64,000 nt of DNA from Talinum fruticosum. Lineage: Eukaryota > Streptophyta > Magnoliopsida > Caryophyllales > Talinaceae. The stretch covers positions 930,001-994,000 of the forward strand of contig JAITYX010000022.1 in NCBI GenBank assembly GCA_021018815.1. Reading direction: 5' to 3'. Positions 1 through 11,799 of the stretch are shown piece after piece. The notes under the pieces were generated by a model. It worked only from the letters and a program-made list of their open reading frames with translations. It made no database searches and was not told where the DNA came from. The position numbers were made by a program, and so were the translations under genes. The first letter of the stretch is position 1, and each line of letters opens with the position of its first letter.

Positions 1-1260
1 GCTGCCACTTCAATACCTTGCCCCAAGCCTTAGTTGGAAAGCCTCGCTTGGCACCACCCATATGAAGTGCCATGGCTAGGAACAATCTTTGAACCCCTAC
101 ACCGTGCATGTTAGGCCCCAGTCCACGCTGGCTTGGAAGGCGCTTTTTCAAGTTCCTCTGCATTTTGGCTGCCAAACTCCATGTATGATATGTCTAGTGC
201 TGAGACGGCACAAAGAACACTAAATAATTGCATGATTCGGCATAACTTTTTATATCAGATATGAACTTATATGCAGAAGTCAGTCATTGAGGCTACAGGT
301 AATACCTTGTTAATTAGCAAAACAAACATCCACACTAAGCACGAGGAGGTCAAGTACGAGCATGCCAACATTAAGGATAGCACCGCACTTACAGTTGGCG
401 ATGAACTAGAGAGAACTCCTGTACCTCCAGCTAGGATCAATTGAAATATTTCATGATCACCAGTTCACCACATAGAGTTGATAGTTCTTCCAGATTGGCA
501 AGGGATTCGATGAGATGTTGGTCTTGAAAAGAAAGCACTGAATCCAATACTCTGAACTAAATGGGAAGAAGACAATGCACTGTTTGTGAAAACTCTCATC
601 CGGATGTCCCTGAAAGCATGATAATAAATCATCAACCACTGTTCAGCTGTGACATGCAAAAATGCTGATGATAATGGCGATAGAATTAATAAATCCTAAC
701 ATAAGCAGGTCCAACCATTTCAAATCAGAATTGCAAACTTGTTATCAAAGCGACTTGCCTAATTCAGGTGCTGCAGTAGGATGTTTATCCCTAGTTGCAA
801 AACCTCACCTGGCATGGACTGTGTTTAGACTTTAGACCAACATAGCTAATGGACAATCTTTGAGGGTTAACCCATGCACGCCCCAAGTATAAATGCTTAC
901 TTGGATAAACAAGGGTTGAGTGGCAAAGGGAGGGAGAACTCTTCCCTTTTACTCGTGACTGGTTACCTAGAGTGCCATCCAGGACAAGCACGGGGTTGCT
1001 AGATATAAGCATTTATGTATTAGAGGGAGCACTACCGAGAGGTTGAGCTGAACTTGCAAGAACTACTGCACCTCCAATTCGGATCAATTGATTCCGCTCT
1101 TCCTTCATATTGGATAGATATATTTAAGGTACATGGCACTCTATTCATTGCCCACTCCATGAAGAGAAACCATGGTTCTTGTCAATATTTCAAGATGGTG
1201 CTGACATTCCATTGAAACTTACAAGAGCATACAGTGATGAAAAACTGACTAATTTATAGC
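1..1260. repeat. Spacer repeat, copy 1 (exon-like blocks)
   Basis: This AT-rich stretch recurs near 25,989-27,290 and in part near 7,030-7,400, 15,370-16,060, 41,080-41,800 and 54,120-54,885. On the minus strand it holds short conserved blocks that look like exons: one reading YMEFGSQNAEEL near 155-205, one reading YWIQCFLFKTN near 480-620, and one reading LIRIGGAVV near 1,050-1,095. In this copy they are broken by stops, for instance a TAA just before the MLISSNP segment. No intact gene is visible. It may be the remains of an unidentified gene co-amplified with the CNL genes. Confidence 0.6.
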
Positions 1261-2819
1261 CTAACTGATTTCAACTTCAGTGCACGAACGAAATTTTGTT
1301 GGTCTGGTTTTTTTTTTCAAGATTCTGAAAAATTATCCGACGGCCTCAGAAATTGGAGCAGCGATGACATACGATGGCTGGTGGTTGGTTCCTTAGCATT
1401 GTTGAGTTTATTGGCTTGACATGTCGGCAAAAGGAATCATATTGCAAGTACCAGATACTCAGTTACCCATATTCTGGAATTAACATCTGAGAAAAAAATT
1501 CATTTTCTAAGCTAAATGTAATGAGTTCACCAACCGTATGTGCAACAAAATTTTAAGCTAAATTTACATTTAGCAGTAGCAGCTTTGCTGAATCTATTTA
1601 AAGAAAAAGAAAGAAAAAAATGGAATAAAAGAAGGGAAAATAAAAAAGGAAGACAATCCATTACATTGTGTCATCCTTTATTGAACCTTTACCTTGCAAA
1701 CTCTTAACGGTACATCACACTATCAGAAAACGCAGGATTGTAAAATAAATCACAACCTCTGTTATGTTATTATTTATGAAAATCCTGATGATAATGGTGC
1801 AGAATTTTACTTCTGCCTCTGACTTTGTAATGAAATACAATTTATATAAACTTGATTTGTCCAGTGTAGCAAGGCAACGACACATCCCAGTAAATGCACA
1901 TCCAACCATTTGATTGGACTGGCAAACTGTCTAACAAGCAAAGTAACTTAACTTATTGCATGTTCAGCAGTAAGATGCAAGAATGAACATCCGTGGAATT
2001 CTCTGAGCAGGATGGAAACAAACAAATAAATAAACTTAGCTCAGATAATGATATTGAAGGGTGGATTGAGATTTTGCATATATTTGGTCGACAATTTACC
2101 TTTTTATAGTAATTCTTGGAGAAATTGGATACACTAGAGTCAGCGATGGTCTTGCAATCTTTGTTTGCTTCTTGAAAACAGAGAAAAGGACACGCATATC
2201 AGGGGAATTCATGATGAAATGCCACACATTATCAGGCCGGTGCGGAACTTCATCTTTTCTTTTTGTGAATGATGATTCCAGAACTCAAGCACTGTCCTAA
2301 AAACTGTTTTATTGAACCCAGACAGTGTAGCGACATTTCATCTTATGGTTATGCTGCAAACTGAATATGCACAAATCGACCAAAAGCTATCTGTAACTGG
2401 GAAAGGGAAAAGTAAACACCAATTAATGCCTATATCAGGGTACTCCATGACATGGAATGCCATGTAATTCCCCTCACCCTGAAATCCGCTTAAATTATCA
2501 GGGTACCAATCAAAACTTAATCACTGTAAGAAACTATGGATACCAGATTTGCCAGCTGAACCCATGTACCTCTCACAGGCTACTCAAGAGTCAAAAGAAA
2601 GGAATCAATGTCCATATCCCTGTACGCTTACAAAGTATTGACTGCAAAAGTAAACACCGCACATGGGAAAGCCTAAATCAAAATGACATTATCACACACG
2701 AATGACTCAACTATTTAGTCATGCATAAAATTCATGAAATAAGATAATATAAAAAGGAAATGGGATGATGAAAAATGAAATAAATTGCATGGTCATTTCA
2801 ATAGTGCCGAGCTATAATG

Positions 2820-3990
2820 GTTTGGAGTAGACCTGTCAATTCAGGCGGGCGGGTTAAATACGCATCGAGTGTATTCGGGTTCGGGTAAAATACAGGTTGG
2901 GTGTATTTCGGGTTTGGGTAAAATACGGGCAATCGTATATCGGGTTATACGGGTTTCGGGTCGATCCAACGAGGCGCGAGCGCCTTTTTATCAATTATTT
3001 TTCTTCTTTTAATTATAGTAGTCCAACATATTTTTTGCTTAAAATTGCCCATAATTTAACGAAAAGTATAGTATAAGTATTTTTGAAAAATATCAAAAAA
3101 TATTCAAAACTTTTATTATAATATTTGTGTGAAGACCTTATTGGGTCAAGCGGCTTGACTGCTAAACCCGTTTAAATAAGGTCAATGATGGGTTAAATAA
3201 TAATGACTTGTTATGTTAATGATTCTTTTAATGTCCCGATGTTTATTTCACCTATTCATATGCATACTTACCGCATTTTAAAACGGATCGAGAAAAGTTT
3301 GATCTAGATAGGCTCAACCGACCCATTTTATTTAGTAGGAAAATTTTGACTTTCTTTGAACCCGACCCATTGCCCATCCTAGGCATTATGGTTCAAGTAT
3401 AGCTAAAACAGTTTCAAATAAATGAGAATTAGAGATTTACAATAAACAAAAATTTATTTTTATTAAAACATCAAAATTTTACATCATTATGATAATATTA
3501 TTTCTAAAAAACAAAAGTATATTATTTAAGATGTGACTAGGTATATTTACTTCACGAAAAATACAATAGTATAATTTGTGCATTTTTAGTATTTTAATAT
3601 ATCACACCATTTGAATCCATACATATTTTATTGAAATTAATTATGTATAATTTTTGTATATAATGTTTTTTATAAGAAAGAAGTTGAGATATGAAATAAT
3701 ATTAGTGTTCGTTTGAAAAATGATTGTTATAAATATGTAACGCCCTCCAAATGACCGTGATATAATAAATAACCATTACTAAAAGAGTGATAAAGTAAAA
3801 CAAAAATCATATAATGGTATATAAAACATTCAATCAATAAGCTACAAAACTAAAATTGTTGTTTTTATAGCCTTGACCTAACGGGATGAACGGGTTCGGG
3901 TCGAGAAAATCGTGTCCAAAACCCAAAAATTTCGAGCGGGTCCGGGTCGGATTTCGGGTCGGGTCAGTTTTTGCCAGGTCTAGTTTGGAG
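2820..3990. mobile_element. Non-autonomous hAT-type DNA transposon
   Basis: The element spans 2,828-3,982 (1,155 bp). It is flanked by a perfect 8-bp direct repeat, GTTTGGAG (2,820-2,827 and 3,983-3,990). The ends are inverted: the left starts TAGACCTGTCAA and the right, reverse-complemented, starts TAGACCTGGCAA. An 8-bp target duplication with TAG-type ends is the established hAT signature. Subterminal zones are rich in CGGGT motifs in opposite orientation at the two ends, and the middle is AT-rich. I see no transposase frame, so it would need a partner for movement. Paralogous spacers near 7,975, 28,882, 30,907 and 32,480 lack it and serve as empty sites. Confidence 0.85.
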
Positions 3991-4309
3991 TAAGGCACAT
4001 TGCTAAGATACAGGAATGATAATGGAAAAATGACAGGTTGATAAAGTGCGTATTGTTGAACAATCCAACAAGATACAAATCCACCCATTTGATTTTGACT
4101 TCGGGACTGATTGATTATCAGGTAGCTAACATAATTTCATGACGGCAACTCATAAAGAAAACTTGATGGACGTAACAATTTGCAGAGGATGAAAAAGTGT
4201 TTTATGGACGTAGCAATTGTGGGAAGAAACAGGAATGATAATGGAAATATGACAGGTTTGGACGTGTTGAATGTGTTACCTAATTCCCTGCTCGCCAGCA
4301 CTCAGAAAA

Positions 4310-4700
4310 TCAGGGAACATAGATGTCAGGGACGTGTTGGATGCTTGGCCAATCTTCCCCGGTGGGCTTGCGGCATCGTTCCCTGAGGCCGTCAGAACGG
4401 TGTGAAATCCAACGGGTTTTGAGGGAGGTGAGTTCCGGCATCCATTCTGGCATTGATTCTAGTTCTTTACAATTATAATTATGCAAGGATTGTAGGCCAG
4501 TGAGGTTGCGCATCCCATCTGGAAATTTCATCTTTGGCAGCGAACCTAATGTCAAGGAACAGAGGGAGTGATGAAAGCAAGGCCATGGCATCCCATCTTC
4601 CTCCTCTCCTTTGCTTAGACTCAGACTGGGCAAGTTCCATAATTCTAAGCTCTCCAAGGCACTGAGATGCTCCAACCCTCCAATCACACTCTTCAAAGTC
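4310..4700 (-). pseudogene. CNL stub R1: C-terminal LRR fragment
   Basis: About 125 codons of the last LRRs of a CNL protein remain in frame, from GGLEHLSALESLELWNL to the family ending GEDWPSIQHVPDIYVP. Landmarks shared with the full-length paralogs are DGMPW, LPKM, the CKELES segment and PEWMPELTSLK. Above about 4,700 the homology to full-length CNLs stops abruptly. The coiled coil, NB-ARC and most LRRs are absent, so it cannot act as a nucleotide-switch receptor. Stub D near 29.2-29.7 kb has the same breakpoint and the same foreign upstream sequence, so truncation came before the segmental duplication. Confidence 0.85.
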
Positions 4701-5760
4701 TAACGGATTACAAAAATATCTATCATGGTAGATTTGGCAGGTAGCTGCATTTATGTTGTCCTTGAAAACAAAGCTTGGGCCACTCTTGCCTTCATTCTCT
4801 TTATCTGGATCCACATCCAACTGCAACCGGTTTACTTTGTTTTTGTTTATCACTGAGTCCTTCCTTAGATTTGTGATTGAGAGAGATAATTTGATTAGCC
4901 ATTCAGATAACAGATTCATTGCCAACAATCGTAGAAGAAATCAGCGAACTAACAGTTATTGGTTCTATGTTGAGAAATAAAATACTCACTCTGTCCTACA
5001 AAGTTGACGATTTAAGTGCTGTGTCATATCAGCATGTAGCAGCACATGCTGATGCACAACTGTGATTCTCCCTCAAGTTCATATCTAATTGCCAAGACTC
5101 AGCCAAGTTTCCAAGGAGACAGACATGAAAAGGAAAGGGCTTGAGACGAATGCCCTGTTTCAGACGGAATAGAGAGGCAGGTAAAAAGGGGAAGAATCGT
5201 AAGCATAATCATCCAAAGATACCGAATCATCCGTTGACTGGAAAACCAACCAAAAGAGACGCCTCTTGATCAGAAAACTTCATATTCTTTTAAAGGTGAT
5301 ATAGACCAATATGTATTAATAGAAGGTAATACCACATTTGCAATTCAACATCAAATATCAAATGATCCTAAGAATTCTTTCCCCACCAAGGCTAAAAAAC
5401 AACATATCTAGATGTACCAACAGTAGAGTTATATATTATAACAGATGTAATTTGCGTATGATACTAACAAAAACGCTTCAAAAAAAAAAAAAACAAGGAA
5501 CTATTAACAAGTGATACCAAGACAAGTAAAATATAAGGATAACCTGCCGACACCAACACTCTTCCATCAGTATAGGTTAATGCAATATGTCTCATCCCAT
5601 CTCTGCATAAATACATACATCATTAACAAGGGGACACCAAAAACATGCATCTAGTCATAGCACAAGAAGACTGAAGGAACACAAGCAGCACAGCCAGGAG
5701 AGTTTACACTATCAATGACAGCGATTGCTATTGTGTCATGCCGTCAAACCTTAGTTTGAG
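4700..5760. other. Non-coding stretch upstream of stub R1
   Basis: This sequence follows the truncation point of stub R1 and is repeated, with small differences, upstream of stub D (about 29,590-30,640). It is AT-rich with a short poly(A) run near 5,480. An open stretch up to 4,928 on the minus strand does not match the CNL LRR sequence of the paralogs and I do not recognise it. No gene is claimed. Confidence 0.5.
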
Positions 5761-5894
5761 GCTTGATTTTCAGATTTACAGTAGAACAAGATGTCTTTCC
5801 AAAGTTACTCTTCCTCTCTGGAAGGCAAGGACCACAACTGTTTGAAGGAAAAACATTTGTCTGCATAATCAGTTGGCAGCCACCCTATTTCTAT

Positions 5895-6030
5895 TTAACT
5901 CATTTTTGCAGCAGCTCTTCTGCACGAAGTATCATAGATCTTGGAAGCCCCATTGAGATGGCAAATACTGATGCTTGCTCTCGAACAAGCAGAATTGCAC
6001 AATATATTGCATCACCAATATTGCAGTAAT
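5895..6030 (-). other. Exon-like open stretch, weakly MutS-like
   Basis: On the minus strand a short open stretch reads CNIGDAIYCAILLVREQ, then ASVFAISMGLPRSMIL, RAEELLQK and a stop. The pattern GLPxxMIxRAEELL recalls the helix at the end of the MutS-homologue ATPase domain (GLPxxVIxRAxxIL), but the segment is too short for a firm call. No neighbouring exon was recognised. The second copy of the duplicated block breaks off at about 30,828, just before this stretch, so it occurs once in the window. Confidence 0.2.
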
Positions 6031-6199
6031 ATCATCGACCTCCATTGTTGCCTATGCGATGCCTTAGAGAAAAGAAAAGAAGGGCTAATTCGTCATAAAG
6101 CACCTAGAGTTGCTTTCCAACACCAGGTCCAACTGTTGAAACTTAAAATAAACATAGTGTCAGTTCAATCGACCCATAGAAATCATTTTATCAGCAAAT

Positions 6200-7020
6200 A
6201 AGCTCGTAATTATTGGAAGCAACTGTGAGTTACTCAATGGCAGTTCCAACTTTAGATAATACGACTAAGAGAACAGAAGATCAAGATGATTTCAACGTTC
6301 AGTTGATTCACTTCCAAAGAAAAAGTGAGCACAGAAAGAGAAGAAAAGAGGCCAGGGGATTTCAGCTAGAATTATGATCGTATTACTCAATGGAACAGAA
6401 TAGCAGAATAGTAATGATTAAAAAAGGGAGCATAAACTGCACATAAGCTCAGAAACCAGCAACTGCTGAACAAATCTTTCTCAAGTTAATTCGCAAAGCA
6501 AACTAGCATCAATTCATACGAAAGACACGTGCCCCAGAGAATCAGAGATGTCCCAACGGGGATTCAAATCAAACTCTAAATCTTTTACCCTCAGTTTCGT
6601 GATCTAGCACACCAAGGGCCAAAGCAAGTTCAACAGAATATCAATACTGTCCAGTCAAACTCAAGGCTACGTCATTTGAGACTGAAGAGGCATGCCCAAA
6701 TTTCTTAGCTACGAAAAGTCCTAAATACATCAACACAATAAGCAAGCACAAACGTTCATCCATATTGACACAGTAAATTTACTTGTGATTCATTAAGCCA
6801 CAACAGATAATATTTCCAAATCTCTGCACTATGAAACTCAAATGCTCTCACTTATACATGTTATTTTACCACATCTCAAGCCAAGTTCAGATTTTGGAGC
6901 ATATTCAACCTCTTAACCCAACAAGTCGAATTTATCCAACATAAACAAGATAACAGCAGGACAAAAAGAGAAATTTTAGAGAGAGAGAGAGAGAGAGATA
7001 GAGAAACTAGTACTGTAACC
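6200..7020. other. No gene recognised
   Basis: AT-rich DNA without a convincing reading frame. It ends in a short GA microsatellite (about 6,976-7,000). I see no RNA gene or transposon ends. Confidence 0.5.
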
Positions 7021-7029
7021 AGGAGACTG

Positions 7030-8150
7030 AAGTTGAAGGGTCGAGTGGCAAAGGGAGGGAGAGCTCTGCCCTTTTACTCGTGACTGGTTAGCAAGAACGA
7101 CATTCAGGACAAGCAAGGGGTTGCTAGATATAAGCATGTATGTGTTAGAGGCAACACTACTGAGAGGGCGAGCTGAACTTGCAAGAACTACTGCACCTCC
7201 AATTAGGATTAATTGATTCCTCTCTTCCTTCAGATTGAATAGACATATATCAGGTACATGACACTCTATTCATTGACCTACTCCATTAAGAGAAACCGTG
7301 GTTCTTGTCAATATTTCAAGATAGTGCTAACATTACAGTGGAATTTACACAAGCATAAAGTGATGGAAAACCGACTAATTTATAGCCTAACCGAATTTAA
7401 CTCTTCAGTGCACAAATGATTTTTTTTTTTTTCAAAACTTCTGAAACTTATTTACTAGTAGAAAAATCATCCAACAGCCTCAGAAATTGGAGCAGTGAAG
7501 GGGCAAAAGATATATGATGGCTGCCAGTCAGTTCCTTGGCATTGTTACGTTTATTGGCTTGACATGTCAGCAAAAGGAAGCATGTTGCAAGTACAAAAGT
7601 ACCATCTGAGAAAATTTTCCTTTTTTAAGCAAAAGGAAGCATATTACCATAAGTCTGAAAATGTACATCAAGGAAAGAAACTATGGATACCAGATTTGCC
7701 AGCAGAACCCTTGTAGCTCTCATAGGCTACTCAAGTCAAGAGAAAGGAATCAATGTCTATATTCTTATACACTTACAAAGTATCGACTGCAAAAGTAAAG
7801 ACTGGACATGGGAAAGCCTAAATCAATATGACATTATCATACATCATTGACTCAACTATCAAGTCACACATAAAATTCATGAAATAAAATAATATTAAAA
7901 GAAAACGGGATGATGAAAAATGAAATAAATAGCATGGTCATTTCAACATTGTCGAGCTATAATGGTTTGGATTAAGGCACATTACTAAGATGATAAGCTA
8001 CTTCCCTTGATAAAACTGGTAAAAGTAAATAGAAAAAAAAAGTTTCTATCTCTAATTTTAAGAGCATAGGTTGGTAAAGTGCATATTGTTGTTTGTTGAA
8101 CAATCCAACAAGGAAAAATCCACCCATTTGATTTTGACTTCTGGACTGAT
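7030..8150. repeat. Spacer repeat 3' of CNL A
   Basis: This stretch repeats pieces of the spacer seen at 900-1,300, 2,550-2,820 and 26,920-28,990, in shortened form. It includes the conserved line around TATAATGGTTTGGATTAAGG near 7,972, which is an empty version of the hAT insertion site at 2,820. It lies directly downstream of CNL A, and a similar stretch lies downstream of CNL E (32,340-32,880). No coding region is visible. Confidence 0.6.
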
Positions 8151-8153
8151 TGA

Positions 8154-11100
8154 TTATCCGATAGCTAACATAATTTTAGGATGGCAACTCTCAAAGGAAA
8201 CGTTATGGACGTAGCAATTTGCAGAGGATGAATCAAAAAATTTTGCCGGTCCTTGGAAAAAAGAATTAGAATGAGAATGAGGGAATTGTGGGAAGAAACA
8301 GGAATGATAATGGAAACATGACAGGTTTGGATGTGTTGAATGTGTTACCTTTTCCAATTCGGAAAATGTGAAAATACAGATGTCAGGGATGTGTTGAATG
8401 CTTGGCCAGTCTTCCCCGGTGGGCTTGCGGCATCGCTCCCCGAGGCAGTCAGAAGGGTCGTAAATCGAAAGGGTTTTGAGGGAGGTGAGTTCCGGCATCC
8501 ATTCTGGCACTGATTCCAATTCTTTACAATTGTCAATTATCAGGGATTGGAGGGCAGTGAGGTGGCGCATCCCATCTGGCAATTTCACCATCTTTGGCAG
8601 CGAACGTAATTCCAAGGAACGGAGGCAGTGATGAAGGCAACGCCATGGCATCCCATCTTCCTCCTCTCTCTCTCCTTGTTTGCTTAAACTCAGACTGGGC
8701 AAGTCCAATAATTCTAAGCGCTTCAAAGCAATGAGATGCTCCAATCCACTCACACTCTTCAGATTCTGGCATTCAAGAATTCGAAGCTTTGGCAGGGACG
8801 AGAAGCAGGTACGGAACACGTCCTCGAATTCTGATAAACTCTCCACCACCTGATCGCCAGATATATCCACGACCTTGAGACATTGAATAGCCTCCATTGG
8901 CAAAATCGATGTGATACGTCCCACGTTGCTTGTGATCACCCTCCTTAGTTTGGAACTCCCAGATTCATTTGCAATCGTTATTCCAAGTTGTTCATTGAAA
9001 TCCCCAAACAACACCAGATCTTCCAGGGTAGGAAAGGGAGGAATACACGTTAGGTTAGGGCACAAGTTTATTTGCAGCAGAGAAAGACGAGGAAAGCAAG
9101 ACAATAGGTGGCACTCGTGCTCGGTGTTGCTCCACCATCCTTTCAACTTTGGCATATGTCTCAATACAAGTGCTTTAAGGGAGGGAAAAACATTTCTGAT
9201 TCCCAAGTTCCTGCGCCATCACTCATATTCCCATTTCTTGTATTCTCTACGTACTCTAACTCATGCAAGCAAGAAAGCCATAGGGTGTTCAGATTACACA
9301 ATTTTCTCAGTGTCGGCAGCTGCTCCAACCTTGTACACTTGTCAAGGTATAAATGGACAACATTTGGAAGAGACATTGCCAAGTTGTCTTCTATTGCCCA
9401 ACTCGGCATTCTCCTACCCCCATATTTCCTCAATTCTAAGTTTTTAAGCTTAGGATGGGGCTTTAGGTCTTCCAACAATAATCCTTCCTCCAGACCCCCA
9501 GCAAGCTCAATTACAAGGTAATTCAAAAGTTCCTTGTTCTTTATGTAACCTTTTTCCCCAACATTTTCCACTACGTATTCATCAGTGGTATTCAGGATCT
9601 TAATATGCAAACGACCTTTCAGTTGCGTAAGAGCTTTCAATTCTTCCATCTGATCAACAATACTTTGCTTGGAAGTCAAATTATTATCACCCAATACAAA
9701 CAGTGGTAGCTTTTGAAGACAACTTAACTTTCCCATGCCTAGAGGCATACCATTAAGCTTCACACAATCAGAACCTATATCCAAAACCCTAAGCTTAACT
9801 AGTTTCTGCAAATCCTTTGGCAACTCTATTAATCCCTTACACCCTTGCAAGTTTATAGTTTGCAGATTATGTAGTTTCGTAATTGAGTTAGGTAGCATCT
9901 CTAACTCATAATTTCTAGAAAGGTCAAGATACCTCAAATGCAGTAGCTCTCCCAAACCATTTGGCAAGCTTTTGATTCTTGACCTGCTCAAATCCAATGC
10001 CCTTAGGCACAACCATTTTTTCAACAACTCGCCCACGGGTATACAATGTTTCCTAGAACCTAACTGAAGACATGTTCGAAGCTTACTCCTTGTGAAAGAG
10101 CATTGTATGCCTTCACCAGTACAACTATAGGACAAATGCCGAATTTTATTGTCCAATTTTGTTGTAAACGAATGTGTTACATAAATCTCCTTTTGCGCTA
10201 CTTCTTTGGCGATATCATGCATCAAATCGTGAATTTTGCATGAAAAATTTCGCCATATTCATCTTTTTAATATCTTGGAAAAAACATCTTCTCGCCAAAA
10301 TCAAAAAATATTCATCACTGGCATCTTGTATACTTTGACCTTCCGCGGGTACAACATAATCTTGTGCCATCCAAAGATTTAACAACATCTCCTTCTTAAT
10401 GACGTGATCTTTCGGAAATAATGCACAATAACTGAAACAAGTCTTCAATGGGGACTCAAGATTATGGTAACTAAGCTTTAATATGGGCTCAATGCCCTCA
10501 TTCTCGCCATATTTAAGTTTACCTAATGCTTTCTTTTGAAACGATAGCCACTTCTCTTTAGGATGACCATGAAGAAGACTTCCTACCACTTTTATAGCAA
10601 GAGGGACATTAGCACATCTTTTAACTATTTTCCGACCAACGTCTTCTAAATCAAGAGTATTTACTTGCTCACAATGTGCTTGTTCAAATGCTGTATTCTC
10701 AAACAAACGCCATGAATCCTCTTCTGACAATCCCTTTAACTTATGCACAAGATCATCTCCAAGTATTGCGGCCGTGTGTTCTGAACGTGTAGTCACCACA
10801 ATCCAACTTCCGCTTTGACCAATCATCAAGTAGTTTGCCAACTCAAGCAAACGAAGACGATCCTCGCTCCATACATCGTCCAAAACTATGAGGTACTTCT
10901 TTCCCGCTAGATGATCTCGAAAATGTTTTTGTAGGGGTTCCTTTGCAAGGTCTCCATGATTTCTAAGTGTTATGGAGTGCAAGATCTTAGAAATAACGTC
11001 TTTCACATCCAAGGTTTTTTGATCCTGATCAGAGATGCAAGTCCATACCCTCAAGGGAAATCCTTTCACTATCCTTGGATCATTGAACACTAATTGAGCA

Positions 11101-11708
11101 AGAGCAGTTTTTCCTAATCCTCCAATTCCCACAATAGCAAGGCAAGAAACATCTCGATGAGCATTAGGATCTAGCAACCTGTGCATGATCTGCTCTACAT
11201 CATCCTCTCTCCCAATAATATCCTTTGCATATACGTACGAACAAGTCTCTTCCCTTCTCCTACGGGTGGGTTGGCTGTCCAACTTAAAGCCAAACTTAAC
11301 GTGGTCATTGGCAATGTTATCCAACCTCTTCCTAATTTCCTTAACCCCTTGGGCCATTCTATGAGCAGTGGCAAGTGGGTTGAAGCGAGAAAACAAAAGA
11401 CGAACCTTTTCGGAGACTTTACCACCCCTGATGAGTTTCTTCCTCTGTGCTAGAGTGACAAACTCATCAATCAAATCATCGGCATCGTAAACAACATCCT
11501 TGAGCTGGTCAATATAGAGTTGGGCTTGAGGAGGGAGCTCTGTCTTGGATTCAGCTTCTTCGAGCACAGCCTTGACGATGCTAACAGTATGTCCGAGATT
11601 CTCCAGCTCCGATTTGGAACCCAAAATGGAGAAAACCTCTTGAAGCTCATTGCATTGTAGGGCGGCAAATAGAGTTTGGGCAGCAGACAAAACCGTAGCA
11701 AAGTCCAT
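8154..11708 (-). pseudogene. CNL A: RGA2-like CC-NB-ARC-LRR gene, frameshifted
   Basis: CNL proteins are cytoplasmic immune receptors that switch between ADP- and ATP-bound states on sensing pathogen effectors. The start is the ATG at 11,706-11,708, shared with the paralogs. Residues 1-170 form the Rx-type coiled coil, with DVVYDADDLIDEF near 71-83. The NB-ARC has P-loop GIGGLGKTAL (about 194-203), kinase-2 YLIVLDDVW, RNBS-B GSWIVVTTR, NVPLA in place of GLPLA, and RNBS-D CFSYCALFPKD. Against paralog E the frame loses two single bases around 10,240-10,275, just before the MHD segment, and one base near 9,190 in the LRRs. The usual stop after HIPDI is also gone, so the last frame runs on for about 80 codons to 8,154. 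It is either a recent pseudogene or a gene with assembly errors. CNL E is its closest relative here. Confidence 0.9.
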
Positions 11709-11754
11709 CCTTTGATTTGAGTCAGAGGTTGGAGATGATATTACAATTGGGACG

Positions 11755-11765
11755 TTATATTTAAA
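11755..11765 (-). promoter_or_regulatory. Putative TATA box of CNL A
   Basis: A TTAAATATA stretch on the minus strand lies about 50 bp upstream of the ATG of CNL A. The leader between it and the ATG is shared with CNL E, where TAAAATATA sits at the same distance. Position and conservation fit a core promoter with a very short leader. This is inference from spacing; no transcript start is known. Confidence 0.35.
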
Positions 11766-11799
11766 AAGAAGGGGCGATTCACAAAGCCGATTCAAATTG

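Larger units (their letters stand above)
1..5925. repeat. Segmental duplication, copy 1 (pairs with 25,989-30,828)
   Basis: Read side by side, this stretch and 25,989-30,828 agree in order over several kilobases: the spacer blocks, the CNL LRR stub, and the stretch upstream of the stub, up to a shared sequence ending in TTTAACTCAT. The main differences are the hAT element at 2,828-3,982, present only here, and a 64-bp tandem duplication present only in the other copy. The left limit is the window edge, so the true extent is unknown. Confidence 0.75.

Noticed and set aside
8911..9521. Plus-strand open frames across CNL A
   Set aside because: They are antisense shadows of the LRR coding sequence, with no family resemblance. 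Equivalent shadows occur opposite CNL E and F.
11181..11453. Frames on both strands overlapping the CNL A coiled coil
   Set aside because: They follow the codon pattern of the true frame and recur at the same place in E; no independent gene.
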